DNA of 64,000 nt from Chrysomallon squamiferum. Lineage: Eukaryota; Mollusca; Gastropoda; Neomphalida; Peltospiridae. The notes beneath the pieces were generated by a model. The model saw only the letters and a program-made list of their open reading frames with translations, was not told where the DNA came from and ran no database searches. How positions within the stretch are numbered: position 1 is the stretch's first letter; each line of letters begins with the position of its first letter. Location of the stretch: NCBI GenBank assembly GCA_012295275.1, contig CM022671.1, forward strand, positions 8,943,858-9,007,857, in the 5' to 3' direction. Both the position numbers and the translations under genes were made by a program. Below are positions 26,564 through 41,320 of this stretch, in pieces.

Positions 26564-27646
26564 GACTTACCTGGTGCGCTGGATCGTCGACACAAATCTT
26601 ATTCTTGTGGTGGCAGCAACCAACTGCAGCTGTGGTGCCAATGAAAAGATCAGCATAATTCCTGAAGTTATAGCTTATATCCTTTTGTTTAATATCTATG
26701 TGTATGTATGTAGGTATAGTTTAATATTTGTTTTTCTATTTTGTATTTGAATAGAAGTGGGGTTTAGTATATATTTGTAATCCACTTTTTTGGGTACATT
26801 TATTTGTTTACATTTCTGGGATAAAACCAGTGCTTCTGTAGTGTAATTAATATGGGATGGCAGAGTTTCATTTGCTGAGGTGAATGGTTGATATTTTTAA
26901 GAAGGACAGAATATTCCACAGTGATGTTACCATGACATTTCAGCTGCATAAAGATTGTTACATACTGAAGTTTCAATGCGTTAAACCAAATTTGTTTTTG
27001 TACTTTTTTAAAAACAAAATATTCATTAATATTATAAATTCAGAAAATATGCACAAAAAAAATTAAAGGTTTATATATGTATATTTACATATAACATTAT
27101 ACCAATGTTAGCACCATTACTTTTATGAAATTAGAATGAATTAAATTGGTATGATGATTATATCAGTTATGGCTTTGCTGTTAAAACCCTTAACATTAAC
27201 ACATAATGAAACAGAAAGATGTCAACGTGATTCCAAACTCTCCCACTTACCAAAAACATATCATGTTTTGATTCATCTATAGAGGTATGTACATCTTTTA
27301 AAATATCTTTCTTAATTTTAGCTGATAGAAATTATCATTATTATAATTAGTGATAAAAATTCAAAAACATTTTCTTCATTTTTTTTTACTGATAAATATA
27401 TTTTATGTTATGGTTAATGTTTTATTTATTAATATTCTTAATTATCATTTTATAAAGTAATATATATATATACCTCACAGACACACACATAAAAAATGTT
27501 AATATTAAATTTAAATTGTGTATATATATATATATTTTTTTTTCTTGCAGAAAGAAGATGTTTGTGGTTCATCCAGTCTTGTCCATTCCACATTTCACAT
27601 ATTGCCAACCATTGTTTTATCATTACTGACCTTCAGTCTCAGTTAA
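26564..27646 (+). CDS. CACNA2D: Alpha-2/delta C-terminal exons, copy 2 (partial, frame-shifted)
   Basis: Copy 2 of the last three exons: 26564-26676, 27203-27284 and 27551-27646. The AT-AC intron signals are unchanged. The middle exon is 82 bases rather than 83, because a run of six A's in copy 1 (near 6989) is five A's here. This shifts the frame to an early stop within that exon and loses the GPI-signal exon. The intron upstream also lacks about 77 bases found in copy 1 (6839-6916). I read it as the other allele or a homopolymer error in the overlapping contig, not as a separate gene. Confidence 0.88.
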
Positions 27647-30600
27647 AGAAAAGAAATGTAAAAAAACAAAAAGACAAGAGGCCTTTAACAGATTTTGTTT
27701 TACAGTTTATACTGTGTATACTGTGTGAAAAATGTTCTGTCTGTCAAAAGATAATCGTTAAATATTTTATCTGCAGATCCCATAATCTTAATGGCCTCAT
27801 GCCATTCATAATTCTTACTGAGCAGTGTTTTTATTTCTAACAAAAATCTGTATATCTCGAATTGCATATCAACCACAATGTGGTGCTCTCTTTTTCTAAA
27901 ATATCTGAATTCACTTCAATAACACTTGATTCTGGATACTAAAAGAAAGAAACACAAATTTAAAATATCACAGATCTAACTAAAAGCAGAATAATCTACC
28001 AGTCTTTGACATCAGTGTCATACTATGGTACCACAGAAGGCTGAAAAAAAAAAAATAATAGTAATAATAATAAAAAAAATAAAAAAGACTTGATTCACAA
28101 TTCAAAGAGAAAACCAAATACAAAATATCACAGAAGATCTTAAAAATAAAAAATAAAATAATTTCACACACCTAAAAAGTCCCATGATTTTTGACATCTA
28201 CATCATGCTTGTACTATGAATATATATAAACAATTTCATCTGGACTCTAATGTGAAGAGTTACCATGTCAAAAGTAATGTTTTAAAACAGACCAAGCATC
28301 TTGAAACAAGCTAAATCTCGGTCCATTTCATTTTAAGTCCAATGATTTGCAGATACATTGATCTTAGAATAATCAAAATATGAATTAATGAACTTCCACT
28401 CATTATGAATGTTGTTTCTGTTTTTTATTACCCACTCTGTAAAGTTTTAGGCTTTTCATTATATTGTATATAAAGGTTCTGAGCTTTTCATTGCATTATG
28501 TGTAAGGTTCTAGATCTTTCTTAACATCATGTATAAAATTCATGATTTTTATCAAATCAGGTGTAACATTCCAAACATTTGTACTGCATATGTAAGTTTC
28601 CAGACTTGGTTAAATTATGAGTAAAGTTCTGATCTTTTCATTACATCATGCATACAGTTCTAGATTTTTTATATTAGAAATAATATAAAAATCCAGATTT
28701 TGTATATTGCATTATATTTGGGGCTCAAGCCTTTTCATTCTGTCACATATACAGCTCCATGCTTTCAATTGTATCATGTATGAAGTTCTAGTTTTTTCAT
28801 CATAATGTTCCTGGCTTTGTTTAACATAATGTACAAAGTTCAAGGCTTTGTGTTAAGTCATGTATATGGCTCAAGGCTACATCACATATAAAATTCCAGA
28901 CTTGTGTTATATAATGCATACATATCTAATGTAAAAGTATTACATGGTATGCTTTGGTCACTGTGACAAAGTAATTCTTTCTCTCTATGATATTAATATT
29001 ATTAATTAAACTGTCTGCTTTAACATTTTGAAAGTTGTGGTACATCATTTATTTGTAGACATCATTGTCTTTGCTAGTGACATGAAAGACATGTAAATAT
29101 GCATATGCATTTCAATATGACATATAATATAATAATACAATTCACCACAAACAATAGTTTATTCAATACTATATACAAACAGTAGATTTTTTCTGAAATA
29201 AATGTGGTAAAGTCTAAGTATTGTGTTCACCATCTTAAACACAAAGAGAGGTTATTTAAGATTACATAAACAATTGTATTAAAGTGTAAGAATACCATTC
29301 TCCACCTTAGACACAAAACATGGATTATTATTTAACTTTAAGGTAATGTATTCAGTTGTAGATATATTATAACGTATGTTATTACATAAATTTAAAAGAC
29401 TTGACAAACAGAAATTAATCCTGTACAGAATGATTCACAGAACTGTCATTAGTCTACATTAAAGTGTTCTGTGAGATGCCTTCATGCCATGCACATTTTC
29501 AGTGAACTGAAGAAAAAAAATGAGAAGGAAAGAGAAAGTATACTGAATTTTGTATGCTGCCTGTATTTCCAGTACATAATGAAAAGTGTCACAGACAATT
29601 TAATGCACATTAAACTGTTTGTGACTGATACGTTTTTAGTGCCTTTCTGAAGTGTACCTTTGTTTTTATCATATGCTGCAAAATAAAATTTAAAAAAAAA
29701 GAAAAAAAGTTACAATTTCTATTGAAAGAAAAAAGAAGTTTAAATTTTTCTTTTCTTTGTTTTGCTGTGTTTTTTCTCTTTATGCATGTGATTGTGTTTT
29801 CATGCCTGTGGTAAAAATCAAAATACTGTGTTGTTGATGACTGGGTTGTGATACTAACAACATAAAAACATTGCCTTACTTTGAATGTCTTCAGCAGTTT
29901 GTTGTAAAATATTGAAATTGTTAACATATTTAACCCCTGAAGTTTGATTTTGTAATATCCATTAGATAAATGTTTTCTCTGGTGTTCTTATTTTATCTTA
30001 AAGTTACTGATTTTAACCCAGAATTGTTTGTTTTCTGATAACATTTGATAACCTTTTCCTTGGCTGAAAACTTTAAATCCAGAAAGTAAATCAAATTATT
30101 ATAGTGAACTCCTGTAATAGGCAGATACATTTTTGTTAGCATTAAATATAAATATCCATTTAGTATTTTATTAAGTGGAAGACTGGCTAATTGGATTTTT
30201 ATCATTAGATATAAATATTTAGTATGCAATTTGTAATTCAAGGATTATATTTTAATGGGGATGTTTTATTAAATACTTTATTAAAAGGGATACTTATTTG
30301 ACTGTTATAACACTATATTTTATTAATAATTCTGATATAGAAGTAACTCAAACAATACTCATTTAGATGGTTTTCAAACTGTGTTAAATGTATAAAAAAT
30401 ACATTTATTTACATCATAATGCATTAATGAACGTCACAGCATTTGAAAATTCATTGATCAATATAATACCCATTATACACATAAATCAATATAAATAAAA
30501 TGTGTATATTTCTTTTCTTTTTTTTAAATAGTTCATCCCACCTGTAATAATATGTAAAGTGTGATGTTTTATGATTTTGTTTATTTTATTGCTAATTGTT

Positions 30601-33600
30601 ACATATGTGTAATATATTATGATACTGACTGTTGGTAATACATGTTGCTGTTTATATTAATTATATTTCTTGTTATTCAGGGTCATGTAAATATTTGCAA
30701 TTATTAAATATATAATTTATTGTTAATATTTTTCACTCTTCCATACTTTTCCCCCACTAATACCAGTACTTTATTAGTTAGAAAAAATTAATTAGATCTG
30801 CTGCAAATGTATAATCTGTATTGGTTTTCACTGTATCTTTTAACCAGTAACTCTATTTACAAAGGGTACAAAAATTATTTTTAACTTTTCTATCTTTTTT
30901 TAAAAAAGAGTGTAATGATGGCCATGTTAAGTTAGGATCCATTTATTAGCCACATTTTCCCCATTTACCCTAGTTCTGGCTTAATACTCCTACACATTAT
31001 GATTTTCTCCTTGAGACATATTTTATTTCTCTATTCAGTGAGCTGACTTTATTGGTTACCATCATGTTAATGTGTGCATTTAGCTGTTGAACATAAAATT
31101 TAATCTCAGGGTATTAAACATGACTGATTATTTTGTCTTCTATTTATTATGGTGCCTCATTATTTCTCTTCTACACAGATATATTTGCCTGTTTATCAAG
31201 TTGTATTACTGCACAATGGATAACACTTAGGAACTTTTTTTTTTGTAAAAATGTTCAGAAGCTAGGAAATATGTTGGTGCCATTATTCATAGAGGGACTT
31301 CCAAATGAGTATACTATAGTCTTTTATGATTTAAAAAAAAAGAAAAAAAAGAAAAGATAATAGAGAGTTTCTTAAATTCAACCTCATTAAAATAAATAAA
31401 TAAATAAATATATAAATATATAAAATATATATATAAATTTAATTTTGAAAATAACAAATGAAAAAAGTAGGATTATAAGAAATAAAAGGCACAGCTGGTT
31501 TTCTTTAGATACTTTCTGAACTACTGTACATTAGTTCACTATTGTTGGACACTGTTAAATATCCATCATAGATTCTTTGCACTTCAGTTTTATTAGTATA
31601 CTCTGCTCACGAATATTACGTTAAATCACTATAAATAAATTCACCTTTCTTTTATTAATAGACCATTTCTCTTTAAAAATATGCAAATGTTGAATTACTT
31701 TTCATCCACATTTGATAAACAACAAGAGTTGTTTTATGTATATAATGTCTTACAAGCAACAGTAAATCACTTGTTGATACAGCAATCAAAATTTAAACTA
31801 CATTATTTTACAATAATTTAACTGGTGTTTTTTGGAATAGATAAATACTTTCTGTAACAGCTTTTGCTACTGCAGTAAATTAGGCCAAAGTTAACAGAAT
31901 TTTAGAAATAATCAACAGTATTATATAAAAGAACAGGATTATATTCAGCCTATTATTGTAAATGAATCAGTCAGTGAAACATTTTGCCTTGACCGTATAT
32001 GAAGCTTTGTTCACTGAATTTCAAATAACTATGGATTCAATATTGATTAGCAGAATTATAAATTTAAATACATTTCTTTTGGGTGGGGTGGGGTGGGGTG
32101 GTGATATAAATAAAGAGCAGATTTAAATTTTAAAGATGGTAGGTAAAAATTATGAAGTAAGACAGAGATCAGAATTTTAAAGATGGGAATTATCTGAATC
32201 CTTAACTGAAAAATTGATTTTATTCAAATTTCCATGATATTGCTAACAGTTCAACATTAACAATATATAATTTGTTCTTACTTGGCTTAGCTGACTTGTG
32301 CAGTTTGTGAATTAATTGTCGTATTAACATAATTTTTGACGAGTTCAAATGATTATTAAGAGCGAGAGGCTATTTTGATTAGATAGTAAGGGTTCTCATG
32401 AATAATAAATAAAATCAGATATATATTTTCTCAAATTTTATCATTCTGGGCTTTGTTGAATGGGTAGAAGACATTTTATTTTAACAATGATATCAGCATA
32501 TTGTATATTGCTTGGAAAATCTGTATTTGTCAAAATGATAAGACATTATGTATTTAATGATTCAGTGTAAAAATTTAAAACCAAAGGTAAAACATAAAAA
32601 TATGATATTTAATTTTTAAAACCATACTTTTTCTCCCTGATGAAAAATGATTATTTATACGATTTATTTATATATTTTGTTTTTATTTTTTATTTATTTC
32701 TAAATTCTGAATCCTGTCATTAGAGATAAATATTTGTGGATTTTTTCATTTCATGATCTTCGAAAATCAGTTAAACAAAAAAAAAAATTAATTTTCCTAC
32801 TGAAGTTTTGTTTTGTTACAGAAAATTTAGTTTTTACAAAGCTCAAGATAAAAAGAGTTCATTTTAAAATATCATTGTTCACTGCCATTGTGTAGTTTGA
32901 TTAATTTGGCTCAAGGCTTTCCTGGCCTTTTGTATCTATGGTTATAAATGTTATTTATGCAAAAATATGAATAAAATATTTCTTATTTTTCACATTTTGT
33001 TTTGTTTATTATTTAATTCAGTGCAAATGAATATATATTTATCTTATATATATATATAACAACAACAGAATATATATATATATATTCTCATGATAATAAA
33101 TCTTCCAACACTATTCACTGGGCTACTTTTAAAGTTTTCATTCTTGCAGCCGAGATAGCAGATACCAAGATCTTTAACTGAAATGAAGGAATAAATAATC
33201 AATATAAACAAATATCAGGTTGTTTTAAAAAAATAATAATAAATAAATAAATAAATATTTCTTAAGTTTAAGTGTGAAATCTGGTTCACATTCTAATTAG
33301 CAGCAAGAGATATTTTTTATACTCCTTCTCATGGATGAACACACATATACAATAGCATTTGATAAATTGGTTTCAACTGGAGTAAGTTTAGAGGGTGCCC
33401 TGAGGAGAATTGTTGCTGTTACTGCTTCTACTGCTCTTCTCAACAACATTTTTTAATTTGAGGCAGCAACAAAAAGAAATAATATTCTCCAATTTGAGAT
33501 ATCAGCCTATTAATTAAAAACAAAGCATTCAGTTAAAACATTTTATAAAGAAAACAAAACAGTCTGTGACACCGGAAACATGAGTTATTTTATTTATAAC

Positions 33601-35141
33601 ATGAAAAAAAATGTACAGTCAGTCAATGAAAACATTACTTCTTTAAAGTTTAATTGTCCTGCAAATACATATAAATGTGTATTAAAAAGAAATACTGTAA
33701 AATATAGTTTTTTACACCAGCCTTTAGGTGAAAACAACAACAACAACAACAACAAAATTTGCTGTAATTTACACAAAACTAAGTAACTTGGTCCTGGTTA
33801 TGTTAATGTAAATTGTTTATATTTTAACTGGAATTGACATTTTTTTCCCAATAATTGTTATTTTCAACGTTTCACAAAAGTCATTTTTAAAAAGAAGATA
33901 AAGCCAAATAAATCCAAAGGAAATATAAAAACTAATAATAGAACACTGAAATGTCCTGTTTTCAAAGCTCAATAGTGTTCTTCATTTATTTTAAAGAAAA
34001 TATTTTTGCTCATAAATAAAATATCATTTAATTACTTTCATCACATTTTTCATTATTATTTTGTACAACTTTATAAAATATACCATACATTCTGGGTTGG
34101 GGATTCTTAAAATTATAACAAACACTATTATGAATAACCTCCTATATATAAATTAAATTTATTATGTTTTAGTAAAATAATTATTACCTGAAGTATGTAA
34201 AAAAAAAAATTGAAGAAAATATGGACTTGAATATGTAAATTAAAAAAATAATATTCAAAAGTGAAAACTAGCAAATCTTTGAGGTATGATTTTATAATCC
34301 ACATCTTTGGACTATTTGAAATGCATTTAAAGCAATTTCAGTTTCAGTTATATTTACATAACTTTTGGAAGAAATATGGTCATATTTCACTGCTGTACAA
34401 AAAATAAATAATAATAAATAAAGAAATAAAGAAAGAAACTACTGTTAATGATCATATTAATTATCTTCATTTTGAAAATTTGGTGCTTTTGTAAATGGAC
34501 AATAATAATAATAATAATAAAAAAATAAATAAATAAAAATAATAATAATAATAAAACACTCACAAACCAGCTACATAATTTAGCTTTAGTCTAATTCTGT
34601 TAGAACTGTCACAGTTTAGAATATTTACAAAACATTAGTCAAAACAATCACTCTATGATTTAAATATCTAACAAATTATCAGGCTCCATTATAAATAATT
34701 CTGTTTAATTAAGCTAAATTATATAAAATATGTAAATAGTTTAATATAAATATACTTTGATATTAGAAATTTTAAATTGCATAATTTAATTCATATACTA
34801 AAAAGATCAGTGACTGACTAAATAATATCTAAATTCAACTGGAATAAGTCAACTCAAATGTATATTTCTTAATTTGGACAAAATAATGTATTTAGAAACA
34901 GTTAATAAAATCACTGATTTCAGTGGTGGATATGTTTCAAGTGATTTTACACAGCGAATTTAATTTGTGAAGAAAATTATGAAAATGCTTTAACCTACAG
35001 TAAACATGATTTTCGGAAATTAGTAATTTAAAAAATCTGACTGAATGTATTTAGTAGTATAAAATGTTATATTCTAATAATAAAATACATTTACAAAGAA
35101 TCTGAAGAAAAATACATTATAAAACTTTATGGAAGAAAATA
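27647..35141. other. Second copy of alpha-2/delta to EBP intergenic DNA
   Basis: Copy 2 of 7383-14867, with the same minisatellite (about 28427-28912), the same low-complexity open frames and no recognised gene. A G-rich GGGTG block at 32081-32100 has more units than its partner near 11823-11840. Confidence 0.9.
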
Positions 35142-35765
35142 TTATGACATTTTCACCTTAACACTGTCTTGAAAACTCTGACAGCAGGCAAGCTTGTATG
35201 ATGCTTGTATAATTAAAATGACTGGTATAATAATCCATAAACTGTTCATAAATACAAAATAAAACCAGAAATACTGTGGATGGTACATTTCTCCATGTGT
35301 GAAGTCTTCTTGGATTTCTGTCATGAAGTACAAAGTGTCTCCATACAGCTCACAAAGGGAAACAATTAGCTGTAAAATATACCGGTATGGGCTGTTGCGG
35401 AAATACGCTATCACTGTAAATATGCACAGGGGTCCATCTACAAAGGCTGTGATTCTTTCCATACACAGTACAAAGGTGTCTGAGCTGGAATAAGAAAAAG
35501 TAAGAACAAATTTGAAAAATTAGGTTATTACGTTCTGTATCTAAGTTCCTTTTAGCAATGTAATGTGAAAGAGGAAATCCACTATTGCCACATCAGTGAC
35601 TCTGTTATATGTATCTTCTTAGAGATTAGTAAAAAAACATAACTGATTATTAGCTGGGAAGAAACATAATGGGTGCACTGAAGAGAGACAGATACAGTTC
35701 TGTCCAAAATTCCTACCACTGAGTAATAGAAGGTTCAAACTCAAAGGAAGAAAGATGAAAAAATG

Positions 35766-35796
<31 letters not shown>

Positions 35797-37088
35797 TGGT
35801 AATTTAATAATAGGTTTTATCATTTATCACCACATCATAATTCTTTCACTTTTATTTATTACTCTCTACTATTTTATGACTTAATGATCCAACCTTTTCG
35901 GTAAAATTATAAATAACAGAATGTTTTGGGGTTTTTGTTGTTTATTTCACAATGTTTTGCAAATACTTGTCAATGATACTGAATTTGTATACATAAATGG
36001 CACACCATGTCAAGATTTCAGTATTTTAATCCCTAAACTTTTGTAGTGTTTTATTAGTAGATATAATCTACAACACTCCAATAACCATTTTAAGAGGTCA
36101 CTCACTACCTTAATTTGACTACAATATCTACAACTGTCACCAAAATATGAATAAACAGATAAATACATTTTGTATAAATCTCCTGATTTCTGGATCATCC
36201 CCTCCTAATCATAACCAATATTTACTGTTATTAAAATTAAGTGCTACAAAAAAGATAAAACAGCTGTAACAATAATAACGAAAACAACAACAACTAAAAA
36301 ACTAAAATATTTTTACTGTTTTTCCTTATTCTGACTTTTATTTAAATTTATTTATGTGAAATAACATCAGAATTAAACTGGGAAAATATCCTCACGTGCT
36401 TGCTATTTATTTTATTTGTCATACTTTATTATTAACAAAGATTGTTGGAAAAGATAAAAACTAAACATGTAAGTTTATTAATTTTTTACGTGGCACCTAA
36501 GCAGAGTGTGATTTTGTCTCCCTACTCTGTGTTGTTTAAAATTAAAAATCTCTATATTTCGGCATAAAATAAATATGAATGACACTTGACAGTAAAGATT
36601 TAAAATAATTTATTCTAATATATTTTATTATTTAAATTTTATTAATGCATTTCTAGAAATTTCTCTAGACTTGTTCAGTAACATAAAAAAATGGCGTTAA
36701 ATAAATAATCTAAATACAAACCTTAAATACCGACTGTCACCTTTGCTGTATTCTTTCCCTAGAAATAAAAAATTATATTTCAATCAGAATTTTTAAAACA
36801 TTTTATTTAAAAAAAAAGGTATCTATATTTGCATGCTTAAAAAAACCCAGAAAAAAACCCACCCCTCCAAAAAACCTCACACAACTCCACCCCTCCCATA
36901 AACAAAAAACAACCCCTGAAAAAAAGAAAAAACAGAAAGAAAAAAGAAGAAACAGATGGTGATGACAGTAGCAGATCTGTGGGACATTAATAGATTATAT
37001 CATACATATATAAATAGCTCTCATAATTATACTTGAACAGAAATTCATAAAAAAAAGTATGTCCAGATTCATGAGATAACAAGAATCA

Positions 37089-37173
<85 letters not shown>

Positions 37174-37573
37174 ATAAAGAAAATTCTAAATTCTAATAGT
37201 AATAAGTAAATAACTTACATATCTGACCAAGAAAGGACATTCTTCCTGCCAAAGTCTGATGATAAATACCAAAATATCCTTCCAGAATGGAGTGAATAAT
37301 GCCGGACATTACGAACCAGCAGAGGACCAAACGCTGTGTGAAAGAGAATCTGACATTTGTCACAGAACTAGCGTAGATCCATAGCAGAACCAAACATACT
37401 CCGATCACACCGAAAAATAAAAGAAAAAGCTCCACAGTCGGAATTTCGTTCGGAACATAGTGAGGAAGTTTAAGATCCCTAGGATAATATGGATGCATCG
37501 GTTCTGAATTCATACTTTCGAAAAGTAAACTACCAGTGTTATTAACACTTCGAAACACAGGCGAATAAACCAT
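35142..37573 (-). CDS. EBP: EBP sterol isomerase, copy 2
   Basis: Copy 2 of EBP, with exons 37573-37219, 36758-36722 (37-base micro-exon) and 35484-35142. The reading frame is intact, and the protein matches copy 1 apart from the penultimate residue (KMS instead of KLS at the end). Near-identity in coding and non-coding sequence, plus the gap between the copies, makes this most likely the same gene seen twice. Confidence 0.96.
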
Positions 37574-37947
37574 TTAAACAGTTATGTGACTTATCTACAA
37601 CCTACCACCCTCATCTGCCGATTGAAAAAACCAATCAAAGTTCTCGCCAGCGAAAGGGGCGGATAATTCATTTATAAATACAGTGACAAAGCCGTCACTT
37701 CTCGTGGTATCGTTCCGGCTTTTATTTATTAGTTTATTATAATTATTTTGTAAACATATAAAATGCTTATAATATTTGTTACCAAGTTTTGACAACAAAA
37801 TTGGGGAAAGATTCCGATCATTCCGGATCCCACCCTCCAGCATGCAATTTTTGAATTACAGTAGAGAACTTTGTTTCATTATAAAACTTTGTTTCATTCC
37901 AAAACTTTATCGAGTCATGACTGTCAAAAAAAAAAAAAAAAAAAAAA

Positions 37948-37980
<33 letters not shown>

Positions 37981-40900
37981 AATAAATATATAAAAATTAA
38001 AGTTACTATTAAATAAAATTAACTATAAAGACTACCAAATTTTAAATCAACGTAAATTTAATTTTTATGCTTATGAATAGTTGTTCTGATCTAATAATTG
38101 AAAAAGTAATACTGGTATTGCTAAATAATAAATAAATAAATAAATAAAGTGCTACAACAACACTTACAACATAAAACAGCTGTAACAATAATAATGAAAA
38201 CAACAACAACCAAAAAAAACAACAATGTTTTTACTGTTTATAAAATTATTTGGATTGCATTTTTTATTTAATTCTTTCACAACACTGGACTAACAGATAC
38301 ATTAATGAGTGATGTCAGAATATGAGGTGATGAAAAGCCATGAAAATTTTAAAACAAAACCTAATGGCCATACTCTGAATTGTTTGCATTTATGTGTATA
38401 TTTACACACATAGGTACAGAATGTAAGTATAATAATAATAACAGTAATAATAATAACAAAGAAAAATAATGATGCTCTCGACCAGATATAAAACATATTA
38501 ATCTAACAGCAGCTGATCAAGGTTTTAACGCTGTCTTCTGGATTTAAATGAGTAATATTTCAGTTTTAAACACTAACATATGAGTCACAACTATCTGAAA
38601 TTAAAAACTTCTTTTTAATTTTATTTATTACAATAAATAGAAAATCAGAGATCAAAAATAAAATAAACGATTTCTAGGAAAAAAATATTAGTTCCTTTAA
38701 TTAAAGAATAAAGCCAAAATTTTAAAGATAATATTAGCTGAATTAAATAAAAATAGTAAATTTATTAAAGATAACTAAAAAATCTCATATGTGTATATAT
38801 AGATATATATTTACCTGAAATAAATTTTAAAGGTAATCTGTATCTTGTTAAGTTGAAAAATAAAACTGAAAGTATTGAAAAATTAGGTTATCATGTTCTG
38901 TAACTTAGTTCCTTTTAGCAATGTAATATGAAAGAGGAAACCAACTTTTGCCACATCAGTGACTCTGTTATATGTATCTTCTTAGAGATTAGAAGAAACA
39001 AACATAAACAGATTATTAGCTGGGAAGAAACATAATGGGTGCACTGAAAATTCCAACCACTGAGTAATAGAAGGATCAAACTCAAAGAAAGAAAGATGAA
39101 AAAAAAAAATGTGTGTGTATATATATATATATTGGTAATTTAATAATAGGGTTTTATCATTTATCACATTTTACTTCTCTCTCTTTCATTTATTACTCTA
39201 CCTTTTCAGTAAAATGTTAAATAACAGAAATGTTTTGGGGTTTTTGTTGTTTATTTCACAATTTTTGCAAATGCTTGTTAATGATATTGAATTTGTATAC
39301 ATAAATGGCACACCATGTCAAGATTTCAGTATTTTAATCCTTGAACTTTTGTAGTGTTTTATTAGTAGATATAATCTAAAACACTCCAGTAGCCATTTTA
39401 AAAATCTGAATTGTTCATCTAATGGATTAAGTGCAGAAAACTTAATTATTTAATAACCGTCTGTTGCTATATTTATTATGTAAGATAAAACATACCAGTA
39501 AGTACAAAAATGATAAAACTGGAAGTATGTTATTAAGAAACTTGAATAGTTCAACTAATGGATTAAGTGCAGAACATTTAATTATTTAATAACTGTGCTG
39601 CTATATGTATTACGTTGGATAAAAGATGACTTAATATCTAATAATGAATGAATGTAATTAATGTTTTATATACGATTTATATTTTAATATAATTAAATTT
39701 AATATTTTGTAAGATTAAAATGTTCCATAATATTATATTGAAGCCACAACTGTGGAGACAGATTTTATCTTGCAAGCCATGTCAGCTAAAAAAAACAAAA
39801 ACAAAAGAAACATATTTGACTATTTTTTATTCACTGACTCATCAAACGGTCATAATCTAATACTAATATATAATGAAAAATTTAATTCTAAATATCAACA
39901 TTATCTAATGTCACAATTTCAATGTTGTTCTGAAAAGTAATTTCTCAGAAACAGAAGAGAACATCAGTTTAGTACTAGGTTGTATCAGAGTCAGGAGTTG
40001 AGGTCTGGATGGGAAAGTCAACAAAGGATCAATGTTTTGAATCTTTGTATTCCATTGTTTGCTTTTTAGTTCATTCACAATTGCCAGGGAACACCACATT
40101 TAAAAAAAATTTAATACAAAGGTAAGATCAACATCAACACACAGACTTTTCCCAAGTAGAATGTGCGATAGGTTTTTGGGGTGGGTTTCAAAATTTGCAT
40201 TAATGAAATATTTTTTTATCTAACTGAAAAAGATTATATGTATTTACTTCAAGTAAATTTTAAAGCTAACCTGTACCTTGTATATTTACATTCCAGCTGT
40301 TATTTTTTAATATAATGTTTGTTTGCAAATAACATTATTCCTACATTTTATGCTATTATTTAATACATTTAGGCTGTTTCTAAAAATCATGTTTACAGTA
40401 TGTTTGTGTATCTGTGTGGCTCTTTGATGTAATGTAGTGTAATGAAATGTACTATGGTATATTAGTACTGCACAACATGGTATAACTTAGCCTAGCATGA
40501 TGCAGTTGAGTATATAATAGTATAATACTCTTTATATAACAAATCCAAAATCACATCTGTTATTCAGTGATGTATGCAGATTGATGGATCTCAGTTATAA
40601 TGTGTTATATTCATTTCTGTCAATGTGCAGCCATTACAAATCATTCAGAATCCTTTTCACAGAGAGTAACATATAGACCTGTGGTGTTTCAGTCTAATAA
40701 GTAGACAGCTGCTGAACAGTTTGGCCTGTCAGGAATCTTTGTTCAGTTGATCAGTTCTCTTTTCTGCTCAGATTATCAAAGGAAGGCGGTTGATAATACT
40801 TTCATAAAATATGTTTGGTTTTCATTTTTCTCCAGTAGAATTTGCTCTCAGGTGTGGTGGTTTCTGTCAGAAAGAAAAGAAGAGAAAAACAAATAGAAAA

Positions 40901-41320
40901 CATCATATATCATAAATGCTGGTCAAGTGATTAGCAAATAAAAACAGAAAAATCGTTAATGATTCTAAAAATTTAACAGTAAATAAAAAATTAATAAACA
41001 GTAAACAATTTCAGCAGAGCTAACGTGGCAAATTATGAAATTATTTTAATTTTAACAAATTAAATTTTCCTTTAGTGTGAATAAACTGGCTTTTAATAAA
41101 ATTGTTTTTTAAATATTATTTGTTAATGTTCTTATCTGAGGTTAATAAAAAAGAAAAAAAATCTTGTATAAAGAATTTAATATTAAATTTAAGAAAAAAA
41201 CAAGAATTACAACAAATGCAATTTATGTTTTTGAGATTATGATTAACATGTCATTAATTGATATTTTAAAAAAAATCTCTAGTAACACTTTAGTCATTAA
41301 AGAACAATAAAACTGCAGTG
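37574..41320. other. Second copy of EBP upstream intergenic DNA
   Basis: Copy 2 of 17281-21022. It carries the same promoter-like elements (about 37631-37680), a longer poly-A/AAT run near 37926-37970, the internal duplicated block at about 38878-39401, the 136-bp tandem pair and the dispersed repeat at about 41096-41186. No gene was recognised. Confidence 0.88.
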
